64,000 nucleotides of DNA, taken from contig ARYC01002631.1 in NCBI GenBank assembly GCA_000711775.1, forward strand, positions 1 to 64,000, given 5' to 3'. This stretch comes from Oxytricha trifallax (taxonomy: Eukaryota; Ciliophora; Spirotrichea; Sporadotrichida; Oxytrichidae). How positions within the stretch are numbered: the first letter of the stretch is position 1; each line of letters starts with the position of its first letter. A program made the position numbers and the translations under genes. The notes below the pieces were generated by a model. The model ran no database searches. It was not told the DNA's origin and saw only the letters and a list, made by a program, of their open reading frames with translations. Shown here piece by piece: positions 9,764-22,759 of this stretch.

Positions 9764-11207
9764 ATGAGCGCTAACCTTTTGAGAAGAGCGGCATTACTTG
9801 GATCAAGTCAATAAAAATTATTATTCCAGCAACCAAGAAAAGTAGAGACCAGAGACGCTTGTACTCAGTGGGAGCTTACTTATGGCAACTTTGACCAGTC
9901 TAGCTTTGAGGTTTAAATATAAGTCAAGTAGGAGGTTATCAAAGAAGCTGTGCAAATTGAGGAGGAGATTAAAAAACCCGCCATAGAGCATTAATAAATA
10001 CCAGCCAAAGTTGACTATTAATGCAAAGAATGCAATAAAGTTTTCCCTTACAAGTCAACTAATAAGAGACACTTGAGAGATATACACAACGATGCCAAGG
10101 TTATATCTCAAGCATTAAAAGAAAGATGGTAAGTATGTCTGTGAGTTCTGTAAGACGCCATATTCTCATACTAGAGACCTCAAAGTCCACTTAAAGAAAA
10201 AGCACAATTAAAGTTTTGTCTTTATTCATGAACCTACAGGGAATAGATTCCTCTAAAAGAGAAGATCAAGAAACTCAGTGGAGTCTCTTAGAGTTGAAGT
10301 CTAGAAGATAGTTAAAATGAAGAAAGCAATCAAGAACTTTCCAGTCTCTGAGATCAATAAAATAATGGTTAAAATAGAGGCAATAAAAATTCCTATATTA
10401 AAAATTATTGACTTAGATTCTTGCCTAGAAAGATACCTCACTCTTGAAGATAAAATAGAGAAGAGAGCCATTACTGATGACTAATATGCTTATAAGATAT
10501 ATCCATTCAATTACTTCCTTGCTGATGACAAGTTCCAAATGGAATTTTCTAATGAGTATTATGCTATTTAAATGCAAAGTTAAATGAGTGCAGGCATATC
10601 ATCTTGCTTGATGCTTTTTTACTTGGTAAAGATCATGTAGCCTTCAGTCTTCCTTTACTAGAAATGACTTACAGAGAATTCTTATCTGACAATAGATGTC
10701 AGAGATAAATTAGCTAGAAAGTATAGCAGATAGTTGAGGGGATTGAAGAGCTTCACAAGCTAGGTTATGTTCTTAGAGACTTAAAGCCAGAGAACATCAT
10801 GATGAACTTTCAGCCTCTTAGAATTTATATTACTGTTCAACAGAGCTCAAAGAGTGTAAGCCTCTGCATAAGGAAATGTATACGGTACTCCTGGATATTT
10901 CTCAGAGAGTGAGAGGATTGGAGAGATGGAGACACTTAATGGGATATCTGGGCTCTAGCAGTAATAATAATAGAGAGCGACATGCCAAGAAACGATTACT
11001 TTAGCTGCAGGGGTGAGAGAAATTCTATGCAGAGAATCAAACAATATCTCGATAAAAATAAAATAAATGGAGGTCTCAGAGAACATGCATACTCAACAAT
11101 TATCAAGCCAAGGTAGAGAATTAACAAACAATAGAAACAATCAAACATCAACTAAGAAAGATAAAATTCAGAGAACTGCCACATGACTCTAGGCTTATGT
11201 TTGTGTG
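9764..11207 (+). CDS. TBE 57K zinc-finger/protein-kinase protein, second copy
   Basis: Starts MSANLLRRAALLGSSQ at 9764. Two C2H2 fingers follow: CKECNKVFPYKS..H..H and CEFCKTPYSHTR..H..H. Then a linker block (KNFPVSEINKIM, KIPILKIIDLDSCLERYL), then a protein-kinase-like C-lobe. That lobe has ELHKLGYVLRDLKPENIM (HRD-loop equivalent, LRDLKPEN), GTPGYFSESE (activation-segment end) and WDIWALAVIII (helix F). At least three frame shifts and a TGA break it. A nucleotide-binding Gly loop is not evident, so catalytic activity is uncertain even in an intact copy. Confidence 0.88.
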
Positions 11208-11605
11208 AAATATTTATAAAACTCGCATGTTATACTCACTTAAATTACTAATATTTAAACATTAAGCCTCAACATAAATCCTATTAAACCCCTAATAAAG
11301 TATGCAATAATAGTAGCTAATGTACTATGTATGTGCGATCAATAGTTTTCGAGATAAGGCCTCATATAACTTTACTTTTTGTAAATTAAATTATAGTAAA
11401 AATTATAAAAATTTTTTTCAATTTTTACTATAATTTTATATATAAAAAGTAATCTTATATGTGGTCTTATCTCGAAAACTATTGATCGCAAATACAGAGT
11501 ACATTAGCTACTATTACTAACTGTCAAAAACTCTATCAGTCTACAAAAAGAAAAGTACACATTATATGGGGGATGTGTTTGACCCCATAGCCAATACTTT
11601 TAATA

Positions 11606-13735
11606 AATTTAATAAAACTTAATGTTTATTTTTATAACATTCAATAATTATTAAATTATATTTTTTATAATATTTTTTCCTCAGAAATTATGATTTTTAA
11701 TATCTATAGTTTTTCAAGCATAAATTTTATTTTTTTGTTTTGTTTATTAATATAGAAATTATTTTATTAGCATCATTGGATTTACAGAGTTATGATTCAT
11801 ATATCAATTTCAATTATTTAATGCTTTAACAAATCATCTTTTTATACCTATAGAAAGAAAATTCTATAAAGAATAACCATTTAATTTGAGTAGTTATAGT
11901 ATCTATTTAGATTAAAATATAATGTTGATCTTTCATTATTCTTTGAGATTTGTTGAATATTATCATTATGAAATTTAGTTTAGACTATGTATAATAAAGC
12001 GATAATTGAGAAATATATATAAATATTTTGGATTATTCTTTCATAGCTTCGTTTTGTAAAATGGATAGTAGTGATTCAAAGGTATATTGTATAAATACTA
12101 TATAATTTAATACTGAGGAGTTTAAATAAATTAATAATTAAATATCAAGTTTGTCCAATTTAAATTAAAAACAATTTGAATTAGCATTTATTTATTTCCA
12201 CCAGATTTAAAATAGCCTGTTTTATTAATAGCTGTAGATTATTATTATTTAAATATTAATAAGATTTGGTGTTTTATACAAGATTTGCTTAATAAAAAAT
12301 TCTTTTTCAATATACATTTATATTTTTTAAAAGATCCACGATCTGTTGGCAGCAATAAACTTGATATTTGTTGATATATTGACAAGTGTTTGCTGTGTGT
12401 TAATGGATTATGTTTAAAATGATTTTACCATATCACAATTTAATACTAAATTAAACAAACGATCTTACAATGACCTCATTGATTACATTCTCAATCATTT
12501 TAAACTTGCTTGTTTCAAGGAGTATTGAGTAATTTTATTAAGTTTATAATCATAAATTCCAAGTAATCAGTTAAAATTATACTCTAATTAATTAGTAAAT
12601 AGTTAGGTTGCATAGTCTTATAAAAATCGCAATTTCATTCCTCATTGAACTTTTCATTCTTATATTAAAATATGATGTCTATTTTAAAATAGATGATTGA
12701 TTATAAATAAACTTCTATTTAGCTAAAAAAAACTCATTCTGATTGCTGAAGCATTAAGAATAATTCAAGCAAGTAACCTTAATATCTTTATTAAAACTTA
12801 TCTAACTTCTATACTACTTTTTAAGAATACCTCTTGTTTTTTATGATCAATATATAAAACGAATAAAACAAAAAATAAACTTATATAAGAGTTGTTTGTG
12901 ACTTATTTATAGTCAGAGTTAACTTATTCTGTTAAGAATTTACATTTTTAGGATTGTTTTTGCATCATTATAAACTAGATTAGATTTTATTTATGGACAT
13001 ATTTTAGATGAACTGCATGATGATGAGAAAACTTAGATCTATTATTATTTATAATGATTATCATTTTATCAATTTTAAAATTTTAGAAATAGTGCAGAAT
13101 TCATATTTCCTAATTGTTAAGGACAATAGATTGTAAAACAATGCCTCAACATATTATAAAATATTTAATAAAGACTTATGACTAATATTTATGTAAATTT
13201 AAATAACAATACTATTTTTCATTGTAGAATCGTTTTTGTTTTAGCTTTACTAAGTTAATATTACCTTCAATAAAAAGAAACTGAAAAACTCAAAATGATG
13301 CTTAAAATAATAACGTAATGCCATAATGAAGCTCTAAAGTTCTGAATTATTATATTGAAATTCTGATTATACTATCAAATAGATATTAAATTTTTAAACC
13401 AAATTATTAAATTTTTTCCTCATTTTAAAAGGATGGTTATTAATAATGAAATTTTTTTTATAAATAAAAATGTGCTTATAAGCCTTCATATAGAGCAATA
13501 TAGAGCTAGATAATCTAATTATTTCAGATAGTATTAAAACATTTCTGCATAAAATTTATTTGGTCAATACAATTTTAAAAAGATATATCAAATAAGTTTT
13601 TTTTAAAGATTTATATGTTATTAAATTTATCATTTTTCCTACTGAGTTAAATTAGTTATATCGAAATTAAAAGCAATAGTTTAAAAATCAATTAACTATC
13701 ATCTGATATGATTGGATGAAGGAACGGTAAGTAAG
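11606..13735. other. AT-rich spacer, no gene recognised
   Basis: About 2.1 kb of very AT-rich DNA. No transposon ends, RNA genes or protein motifs seen. Confidence 0.6.
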
Positions 13736-13738
13736 CAA

Positions 13739-16320
13739 TGATATACTTTTCACAAAGCAATAAACAAAACTCTGATTTTTTGGAGAAATAAACTTTCACT
13801 CAATAAAATCCTAACCAATTCCATCAAGTTGGTAATATAAGCAGCCTTATCAAAGATTCTATGAGACCTCCAATAGGCACAGAATAATAATAACTAATTT
13901 CTTCAATCTTTGACTTCAATTCTATGTTAAACAAACGAGGATCTTAATATTTAAACTCAAGAAAAGTAATTTAAAGTCAAATACCATATAAAAGGTATCA
14001 CATACCTCTAACTTAGTGAATAAATTTAATGTCTAACTGTCAGATAAGTGTTCCAACTAACAATAATACAATCAAAATCTCTTGCAATTGCCATAGCCTT
14101 GTTCAATGATGTTAACATCAAGTAATCCTCAAAATAAAAGTATGAAACTTCAGAGTCGTATTAAATACATCGCATGGCGAGTATTATAAAACTCCCTTTC
14201 TTCCTAAACACAAACTATCATTCTCAATCTTCTTATAAAAATTCAAAATAATTTGATAAATCTAAGAAATTAAATTATAAAATCTTTCTCAATCATCATC
14301 AACACCCCATACTTAAGAGGAAGAAATCTAAGATAAGCTAATTATCTCCATAAATGATATATCTTAAGCAAATTAAAGTGCAAGAAAAACCTTAAAATTT
14401 AATTAATGGCGTGGTGACTTAACCCAATGACGAACTTAGTATTTAATAAGTTAATACAATTTAATAATAGAATTTATATCTTAGATCAAAATACAAGGCG
14501 ACAAAAGATATTTAAAAACTAGTAACAGATAAGTACTGTACTTATATTGAGATTGATTATAAATATGGTTAAGAGGCTATAAATGACTTTTCCTACTTAT
14601 GTCAATGTGAAACTTAATTTTGAGTTGAGAAAGCAATGGATACTATTTTCTTTAAGTCTAAAAAATTACTTATAAAAATTCCTATTATATACTAGAACCT
14701 TATATATCGGAGAATAGTAATGAAACCAAACTTTTTCTAGTCTTAGGACATGAAGTATAGAAACTGACTCACTAGTTAATGGCTCCAACTAAAAACATAA
14801 AAACCATAAAAAGTGTGGCTTTACCTACCAAATGTATGAATTATTAATAATGATCCAAAAGCATATAAACTCCTTATGTATTTAGATTAAATTTTAATCT
14901 AATCAAGTGGAGGTAACAGACTCATTTTTCTCAAATCTATGGCTTTTATAATAGGAATCATTTATCACATTATTTTTTTGAATTCAAAATGTGGATCCTA
15001 AGGTTAATACAATAATGTACTAAATAGAATAAATTAAGCTACATAACTTTCTAATTTATGTCCCTAAACCGAGAGTAGAGCCTAAAGCACTCTGATAAAT
15101 ACTTATTTATATGTTTCCGATTAAGTAATTTACAATTGAAAAAAATAATTAAATTGACTGCTAATCTTATAACGATAAATCCGACTATGATTCTCCCTCC
15201 TCCTCATACTCGTTCTTCTCGTCTAACTTTCATTTCTTACCAATTATATCACCCTTACCTGAGGACATATATGATGATAAACTAATCATCAATAATGATT
15301 AAGTAGTCCAAGAGTATTACAAATATTTTAATCAATTGACTGCCAAAATTATTTGAAATGATAAAGCTGAAGAAGTCAATCTAAAGACCTCAAATCTTCC
15401 TTTACCTTAATTCTCTTGGGAAAACTACATTCACTCTTAATTATTAAAGTATTACTGGCTGTTCAAAAACATTAATTAGGAAAATAAACTATATCAAATA
15501 TAAAATGAAACTATCATAAACAAAAATTAAATTAAGAAGTAAAACATTCCTTAATAAATTCCTCTATCTCCCAAATTACAGAGATCCTTAAATAAAACTC
15601 CATATTAAATTCTAGTATAAGATATCTTACCATCCATAAATAGATGACTAGCATGAAAACAGAAAAGATATTTAATTTCCATTATTCTAAAACTTAGGGA
15701 AAATTGCTCCTACATATATATTAAGAGATAACTAACATTAATAATAAGAAGTAATGGAAAATCCTAAGTTGACAAATAACACTCTAAAATCTTCATAATA
15801 AAATTTTGACTAAGAAAAATCCTCACCCCTCCGAATAGGGATAAGGGGAAAATTAAAAATAAATCATCACCTATTCTCATCTTAAAATTTGATCAGAAAC
15901 TTATCAGACATTCAATATTTCCTATAACATAAACTAAAAGTCTATACTTATTAAACATCTGTGGACCTTATCATAAGATAGATCCTGAGAACCTACTAAA
16001 ACAAAAGACTTTTATCTAACATTAAACTAATGTAGAAATTTATAATTAACAAGAATGATTACAGGATAAAATTATTAAAATCCTAAAGACTTAAAAAAAA
16101 GATCAACAAAGAACCCTAATGCTTAACCTTTGAAATAGAAATAATTAACTAACTCATACAAATCTTCCACAGAGAGCTAAAACATCGAGATAGAGAAGAG
16201 AGTGCACTTTTTCAATTTAATTGATTAAAGAAGATAAATGGAACAATATTCATCACTTCATCTAAACCAAGAATCAAGGAAGAAACAGCGAAAGAATACA
16301 GAAAGAAACAAAAAAATATG
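13739..16320 (+). pseudogene. Long decayed ORF, unrecognised
   Basis: A series of long plus-strand frames, starting MIYFSQSNKQNSDFLEKQ at 13,739. Later pieces include SSLIKDSMRPPIGTEQQQ, a Ser-rich stretch then PLPEDIYDDKLIINNDQ near 15,200, TFEIEIINQLIQIFHRELKH near 16,150, and KPRIKEETAKEYRKKQ ending at a TGA near 16,310. Pieces switch frame several times and include a few TGA codons. That fits either a decayed germline gene or one interrupted by short eliminated sequences. Composition is protein-like, but AT-rich DNA with one stop codon gives long chance frames, so parts may be spurious. No family recognised. Confidence 0.4.
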
Positions 16321-17039
16321 AGAAAGTGAAATTTAAACTAAATTAAGTGATATCCATGATTTATTATTTATAAAAAGGGCTTGTCCTTACCATCTTACCA
16401 TATATATATATATCTTAGGGTTCTCAGAGACCTCAATGTGGCTACACTATTATTATTTTAATTTTTATCCTTGTTGAAGAGGAAGAGCACAAACAAATTG
16501 TCAACCTTAGGAATGAATTAATTAACAACTAAGTCTATTTAGTATATTAAAAGATCAGATATAATTCACGAAGATGGTTTTAAAAGAATTGCTAAAAGTA
16601 AAACTAAAATATCAATGATTTTGTAAAAAACTAGATTAATTAAATTAGAAAATTATTGAAAAGCAATGCCTTATATATTAATCGAAGCCAATAGAAACTT
16701 CAATTTGGATACTTATTATTATTTTACTTGGAAGATAATTTATCTATTCATCTTTTTAAGATATCTTCTGATAATTTGATAATGTTATTTATATATTTAT
16801 ATATCAGATATAAAAATATAGTATGTTCATTCTATAAATATTAATATAAAATTTAAAAGATTGATTATGGTTGAAAAAGAATTAAACAACAGACATAATT
16901 TAATAAACCTTGCTTAAAACCGATTAGAGTACTTAATGAAGAATAAAATTTTAATTGGAGTAAATTTAAAGTCGTTAGTCAATTACTATTAAATAATAAT
17001 GTTAAAAGCTTTCAAGTAGAACTTATTATCACTCTAAGG

Positions 17040-17560
17040 CCTCCTTAAATGTATCAGGTCAACCGCATTAAGGGCCAGTTGGTGTAGTTCAACCTGCAGA
17101 TTCTTAAGCTCCTAGAGCAGTTTGTACATAATAGGTGTTTCTGTAATATATGAGCCTGTTGACTTTGGCTTCTTAAGTGATAGGGATTAAAATGAAAAGG
17201 GTGCTTAGCCTTCAAAACTGAGGAGAGAGAACCAAAGAACCCAACAATAATATATTTTCTTCTCATCACTTGGATATTGCAGCTACCACAGCGAAAGGAC
17301 AGGGACTACATTCCCTGCAGTGGTTGATCGGTATTTAATTATTACAACAATTTTCCAGAGATTTGACTCTTCATGCTCTAGTCAACACATCCGAATCAGA
17401 CATCATGTTCAATGGAGGAGACTAAATGGAGGCTAGTTGGTTTTATTGGGAGTTTATTTGTCTTCAAGACTCTATCCAGAAATCACAGATTTACACTTAA
17501 ACTCATTCATGTCACAGCGAGATTGATGGTCTAATTAAGTATTAAATAGATATATGATAA
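17040..17560 (+). other. GC-richer coding-like island
   Basis: About 520 bases with clearly higher GC than the flanks. All three plus frames are open for long stretches. The best is 17,222-17,557 (112 codons, ending TGA), with HHLDIAATTAKGQGLHSLQW and NGGDQMEASWFYWEFICLQD. The upstream part reads well in other frames (GQPHQGPVGVVQPADSQAP; YEPVDFGFLSDRDQNEKGA). Probable macronuclear-destined segment(s) of an unrecognised gene, with frame changes either at segment joins or from decay. Confidence 0.5.
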
Positions 17561-19200
17561 ATTTAATTAGAAATTACTCATTAACTAAGTGATTAGTCAA
17601 ATTATTAAAGCTATTTTCTCTAAGAATTATCCCTAAAAAATAATAATCAGAGAATTTATGAATAATTTTAGGTTTAATTATTTATAAATTCTATAACCCT
17701 TGATATTAATTTATATTTAAAAATTTAAGAAGTTTTATTAGAAATATCTTTTCAAGTAAATAGAAATGTGAATGAAGATAATCAAAAGAAATGACAAATT
17801 AGCATTTTTCAACAAAAAAATAAAATTAATATATAAGCAGTTTGGTTTGATATATTTATTCCCTACAATTAAAATAGATTTGCTTAATTAAAAGTCTTGT
17901 CACAAATTTATATTCTACATTAACATTAATTTAATTTATAAAAATATTGAAGTATTAAGGATCATTATCATTAAGTGAAAATGAAAACTAAGAACGCTTA
18001 TATATCCGCATTAAAATTAAACACTCCTTACCAACATAAATATTTTTTTGTGAAGAATATGAAATTTATTATAATAATTGCCTTTTAACAATGATAAATG
18101 TTTTCTTTTAAGCTTCATAACATTTGAGATACCAGTTTATCACTAAGCCAAAGCATCATATGAAGTAGAGAGTTTTCTCATATCCTTAATGAATCTACAA
18201 ATGAGAAGAATTTTCTTAAAGATGTGAAAAAACGCATATAATGATGAATAATAATATCAGGTCAAAATTACTAAAAACTTAAAAATTAATTTGCTCACTT
18301 CAAAATCGAATTAATCCTTTCAAAATATTATGAACTTTTGTTTTTAAACATAATGCTTTTCTTAATAAATTGAAAGTTCCATTTTATCACCAGTTCATAA
18401 ACTTTAAAAACTACTTATAAAATTAATTGAAAATAAAAACCTTTCTGCTTTTTGATTTGGTCTTTATTTATTGAAATTTAGGGTTATTATTTTAAATATA
18501 TCTAGTAGCTATTAAATTAAATATTTCACACAATCATAATCTTAGAGTCATGTTCCAGTTTTATGTGTTTTATCTCTCTAAAGTAAAGTTTAATTATCAC
18601 AATTTCTAATTCTTTTAATTTCTTTGCTGATTATTGTTTACTACGCAATTTTCCTTAGATTTTCATTAATTGTTTACTTCTCTAAATATTGTTTGAATTT
18701 TGTATTTTAATCTCTTTCTCTTTTGCAGCGGAAGTAATCGTTTCTTTGTCATTTAATTTATTTTTATTATTGCTTCTTGACCCTATTACTAACATGCAGT
18801 TACTTTATCTCTTTAATCTTCTATATTTTTTGAATATCTTAAAGTGCTTAAAATTTTAACAAAAGCAAGCAGAGGAATGCAATATCTAATTCATTGTTAG
18901 TGTAAATAATAAATTCTATAAGAGATTTAAATTACATTATAATATTTAAGGCTTCATGTCTCAATCAAAAGGTTCAAATTTTGTGAAGCACTGTAAATCC
19001 ATTATTAACTATCGCACTATCTTGCCAATTTATATTGTGCATCTGTTGTCAGATAAAATATTGCTAGTCTAAAAATTGTATGATCTTTTTTAAAAAGCAT
19101 GCCTTCTTGCTAATTGGCATACATACTCTTTTTCATTTTGGAAATAAAAAAGAGAAATAATTATTTGCAAAATCTTACTAGAATTTAGCAAGAACTATTT
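17560..19200. other. AT-rich spacer, no gene recognised
   Basis: About 1.6 kb without recognisable features. Confidence 0.6.
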
Positions 19201-19224
19201 GTAAAGAATTATTTTTTATGGGCA

Positions 19225-19800
19225 TTAGACATCTGTGATAACTCTCTTCTCTATTTCATTCTCAAGAATTAGGAAGCTATCAAGGCAAGAATCTATATCA
19301 ATAAGTTTCAAGAAAGGGATCTTCATAGCTTTGATTTTTCCCATAATTATATTAATATCAGAAACTTGGAAATTTTTACTGCTTTTTTCAATCTTAATTA
19401 ATTTCAATACCTTGACTCTTTGAGTATATATTTTGGTCTGTTGATCTTCATTTTTAAAAGAATCTTTTTCTTTAGTTTTCTTGAATAAACACAAAAACTT
19501 TGCTTGTGCTTTTCTTTAAATGCTTTCACTATAAGCTCTCCTGTTAGAAAATATGGCATCTCACAGAAATCACAGATTTAACTTCCAAACTTGTTTTGAT
19601 GTTTGAGACACAACAGTGGGATGTAATTTTAAAGTTTACTTAAAGATAAACAATTATTGCAGTTTTTGCATAAATGCTCCTTTTTGGTTGGAAAAATGAA
19701 TTTTTATAGGAGGACTATTTTAGATTCTTCCCGTCTTGAGTATTCTCTTTGAAATTTCATTTTAGCTTTTGATTTTGATTTTCAAAGTTCAGGTATTCAA
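19225..19800 (-). pseudogene. TBE 57K remnant (zinc fingers and linker)
   Basis: Clear linker homology: SSKNFQVSDINIIMGKIKAM and KIPFLKLIDIDSCLDSFLIL, matching KNFPVSEINKIM / KIPILKIIDLDSCLERYL of the 9.8-kb copy. Upstream on the same strand two degenerate fingers remain: LCKNCNNCLSLSKL and ICDFCEMPYFLTGEL. The kinase part is absent; the reading frame ends at ITDV near 19,225. Confidence 0.85.
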
Positions 19801-20170
19801 AGATGTCATAAATAGGCTCCTATTGATTACAAGCTCTCAAGTCTTTACTTTTGGGGTTAATATAATTGTAATTCTATTAAGATTGGCCAAGTAATGCAGA
19901 TCTTCTAAAAATGTTAAAGTTGATTTTAGTATGATTATCGATTTACTGAAATAATAATGATTTTGTTTGAAAAATTTGGAAATTAATTAAATAAATACTT
20001 ATATTAAAACTAAAAGTGATTATAAATTTAGAAAATGTCAAAAGTTGAACAGCTTTACTATTTATCATTTATCCTTCATAGATATTATCATTGTTATAAT
20101 ATTGTAAGAATTTATTCGACATAGGGTAATTAATTTAAATATAAAAAAATTAATAATTAATTACCTTCAT

Positions 20171-20480
20171 TCATATTTTTGGGAAATATCTCCAAACCCT
20201 AGCTTCATTATACTCTCTGGATAGCGCATTAAAAATAAGAAGATGGTTGCTTTTGCTAGAATGAATTTATCTCATCATCCAAGCCAGAGAACCCCTTTTA
20301 CTATTTTTGGGAATTAGCTCAAAAATAAAATATATCGCTTCCTGGGATGATTCAGGAATATTTCGAATAGCAAAGTCCAGCCAAAATCGCGGAATGTACA
20401 TTAGAATCTGTTTAGATTTGAATTTTGAGTAACTTTGGATTTGATAACTGCCATGATTTTAATATTTAATTAATTTAATT
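20171..20480 (-). CDS. Unrecognised ORF inside the TBE relic
   Basis: About 100 codons open to TGA at 20,171, including QILMYIPRFWLDFAIRNIPE, AIYFIFELIPKNSKRGSLAW and FNALSREYNEARVWRYFPKI. Composition is strongly protein-like for this AT content. No start codon is clear; the frame is open upstream to about 20,480 without an obvious ATG. It lies just downstream of an intron-bearing repeat copy (20,494-20,690) on the same strand and may belong to the same locus. No family recognised. Confidence 0.45.
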
Positions 20481-20493
20481 TTAATTCATTTTC

Positions 20494-20690
20494 TCAAATA
20501 GAATGTATTCCTACAATAATATTTGCTTTTTCATTTTCTTTTAGTTCCTCGTTGAAGTCTCTGTCAAACTTAGTCACCGCTCTTACCAGATAGAGCTACT
20601 AAATGATAAAAAATTCAGATATATTTTTTTAACTTACTTTTTTGTGAGTGGCACGCCATTTTCTACTCAAATATTTTTATATATTCTTAT
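20494..20690 (-). repeat. Intron-containing dispersed repeat, copy 1
   Basis: On the minus strand an exon-like end (GCGTGCCACTCACAAAAAA) is followed by a 40-base segment starting GTAAGTTAAAAAAATATATC and ending TTTAG. Next comes CTCTATCTGGTAAGAGCGG, coding LYLVRAVTKFDRDFNEELKE to a TGA at 20,494. The 34.3-kb and 55.3-kb copies share the intron-like core (GTAAGTT, AAA-TATATCT, TTTTTTA) and the flanking sequence on both sides. Confidence 0.55.
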
Positions 20691-21117
20691 ATTCTAAATC
20701 AAACTGTTATAATTCACTATTTTACAAAATATTTATCATTAATTATATTCTCTGATCAGGTATACACTTTCATTAGTTCTCTATTGAGAGGTGAGAAAAT
20801 ATAAAAATATTCTAAATGACAATAAGCTAGCATATTTTATGATAAGATTTTACATTAATAAATTAAAATACTCATAAATAAATTTTGGTTCTTAAGAAGT
20901 TCCATCTTAATAATAAAAAACTTATAGGGCAATTTAATTAAATAAATATCATAAAATATAAGTAATACTCTGAATAAAATCTTTTTGAGAGAGTGCTTCC
21001 CTTTCTCCACATATCTGATTGAGGCTAACCTCTTGTAAAATTATATAGTAGTAATATTAAAATAAAATTAGAATGAATATTCATAATTGTAAATTTCATT
21101 ATCATTACTACAAGGAT

Positions 21118-22745
21118 GAAGAAAAAAGGAATTATAAAATGAAGAGAATTTATTAACAAAAATTAAAAAGAAAAATTTCGAAGTAAAGAAGATTTTCTCC
21201 GATTACAGCAAGGTAAGTTTCCTAAGCTTCTTAACTTAACTACCATAATTGTGTTCAAGAGGGACAAAAACCTCATTCTTAATGTATTACAATTATAAAA
21301 TAAAATTATTTAAGACTATCGAAATCAAGATGATTGGATCCCTAACTACCCAAAAATCTCAGTAACAAACATCTTAGATGATGTGATGAGTGATCCAGAT
21401 CTTCGCTCTACCTTCCTTCATGGTTACAAACTTCTAATAAGTTGTCAAAGAAAAATTCTTCTTTGCTGGTCTTAGTACTTTAATGAAGTTATTTAAGTAT
21501 ATCAGAGGAAATGCTACAGTATAGTATCTAAAGAAGAATAAAGTAAGCAGCAATAAAATTAGGGACAATTAATTCTAGGGACTTCAGAAGTATCAATTCA
21601 TCTCTAGTAAGCTTAGATTTCTAATTTTATAGAAACATCTGGTGCAATATATTTGAAGAAATAGCAAAGTAAATTGAACTGAGAGAAATATTCTTAAGTA
21701 AAACATAAAATCTCTTGAAAGATATTAAAATCAGATGAGAATAGATGTATGAGCAGTCTACAAAAAATTTTCTACCTTACAAGCCATATAAGGTAGAAAA
21801 AAAGCAGCCAAATCCATTAAATTGCTCATTTAACATAATATGAAGTTAATCATTCGATTAAATCTAGATATATTTTATAAAAACACCGAAAATAAATTAT
21901 ATTATCAATGACTCTCTTAGCAGCACTCCTATTAAAATAGAATGTATCTATCTTTAAATCGTGCATTAAGTAGTAAAGTAGTAATTTCTCAAAAATAATG
22001 TGTTCCCTTTCTTCAATATATCTCATCCACTAAATTGAGGGCTGTAAAGAACGTTAAATTTAGGTTTTATCTCTAACCTTTAATATTAAATCCTTGAATC
22101 TTCAATTTTGGTAACTGGCAAGTTATCACCAACTGATTTAGACAGTTAAATGGCGTACTTATCTGTTTGTTATTGAAATAATTATAAGTATTACTCAGCC
22201 GAGTGAATAATTTATGCCTCTAAGCCATTTTTTCATTGATTCTGCCAAGAATCTGTGAAAACTTGAATCTTAACATTTAAATTATAAACTTTAATGTTGT
22301 TATGCATCTTTTACCAAGATCTTGAAATAGAATTATCGAATATGAATACAGCTTCATAAGAATGAATGAACTTGATATTATTATATTATGCCCACTGCAT
22401 TTAATAATATGTATATATATATAAAATTTAAATTTGTCCTATGAGGTAGTACACTAAATCCAATTACACTTCTTAATGCGATGAGCTGTCTTTTAAGATT
22501 TTCCATTTTCTTATAAAAGTAGGCTATAGATAAGCAGTGAAGCACAGGATATTAGGAATGAAGCATCGCATCTCATTAAAATAGAAATATGAGTAAGTAC
22601 TTTATAGTCTTATCATTAACGAATTAATTGATGTTACTAGACTTTTAAGGGTCTCCTACTATGCTTAGAATGAAACTATTATCTTTATAAATTCAATGTT
22701 AATAGACAATGAAACATTATTGGTTTTTTTTCACCTAATATTGCT
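21118..22745. pseudogene. TBE 22K (plus) and transposase (minus) remnants
   Basis: From about 21,118 (GAAGAAAAAAGGAATTATAA, then AAATTTCGAAGTAAAGAAGA) to 21,830 the DNA follows the 22K gene of 1107-1896 with many indels. From 21,840 to 22,745 it follows the transposase gene in the opposite orientation; for example, GACTCTCTTAGCAGCACTCC at 21,908 matches GACTCTCTTAGCAGCACTCT at 1980. Neither frame survives beyond about 30 codons. Confidence 0.8.
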
Positions 22746-22759
22746 TCTAGAAATAATAA

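Larger units (their letters stand above)
7216..11306. mobile_element. TBE transposon, second copy (right terminus lost)
   Basis: Begins CAAAACCCCAAAACCCTTTC at 7216, preceded by ACT (ANT target). Gene order: transposase plus, 22K minus, 57K plus. The right inverted repeat is recognisable from 11,223 (TATACTCACTTAAATTACTA) but stops near 11,306. The outer ~60 bases, including the telomere-like end, are missing and foldback DNA follows directly. So there is no visible right target duplication. Confidence 0.92.
7140..11605. repeat. Palindromic (foldback) element split by a TBE
   Basis: The left flank (7140-7210: TTGGCTATGGGGTCAAAGAC ... GACTGATAGAGTTTTTGA) recurs inverted at about 11,525-11,605. 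The next inner block (TAGCTAATGTACT ... ATCAATAGTTTTCGAGATAA, 11,307-11,408) recurs inverted at 11,419-11,518. Removing the TBE leaves one foldback element with arms of about 190 bases. Outer limits are uncertain by about 20 bases. Confidence 0.75.

Noticed and set aside
17054-17269. Minus-strand standard-code ORF starting MMRRKYIIVGFFGSL
   Set aside because: It is opposite a longer plus-strand frame in the same GC-rich island; its composition looks like a shadow frame.
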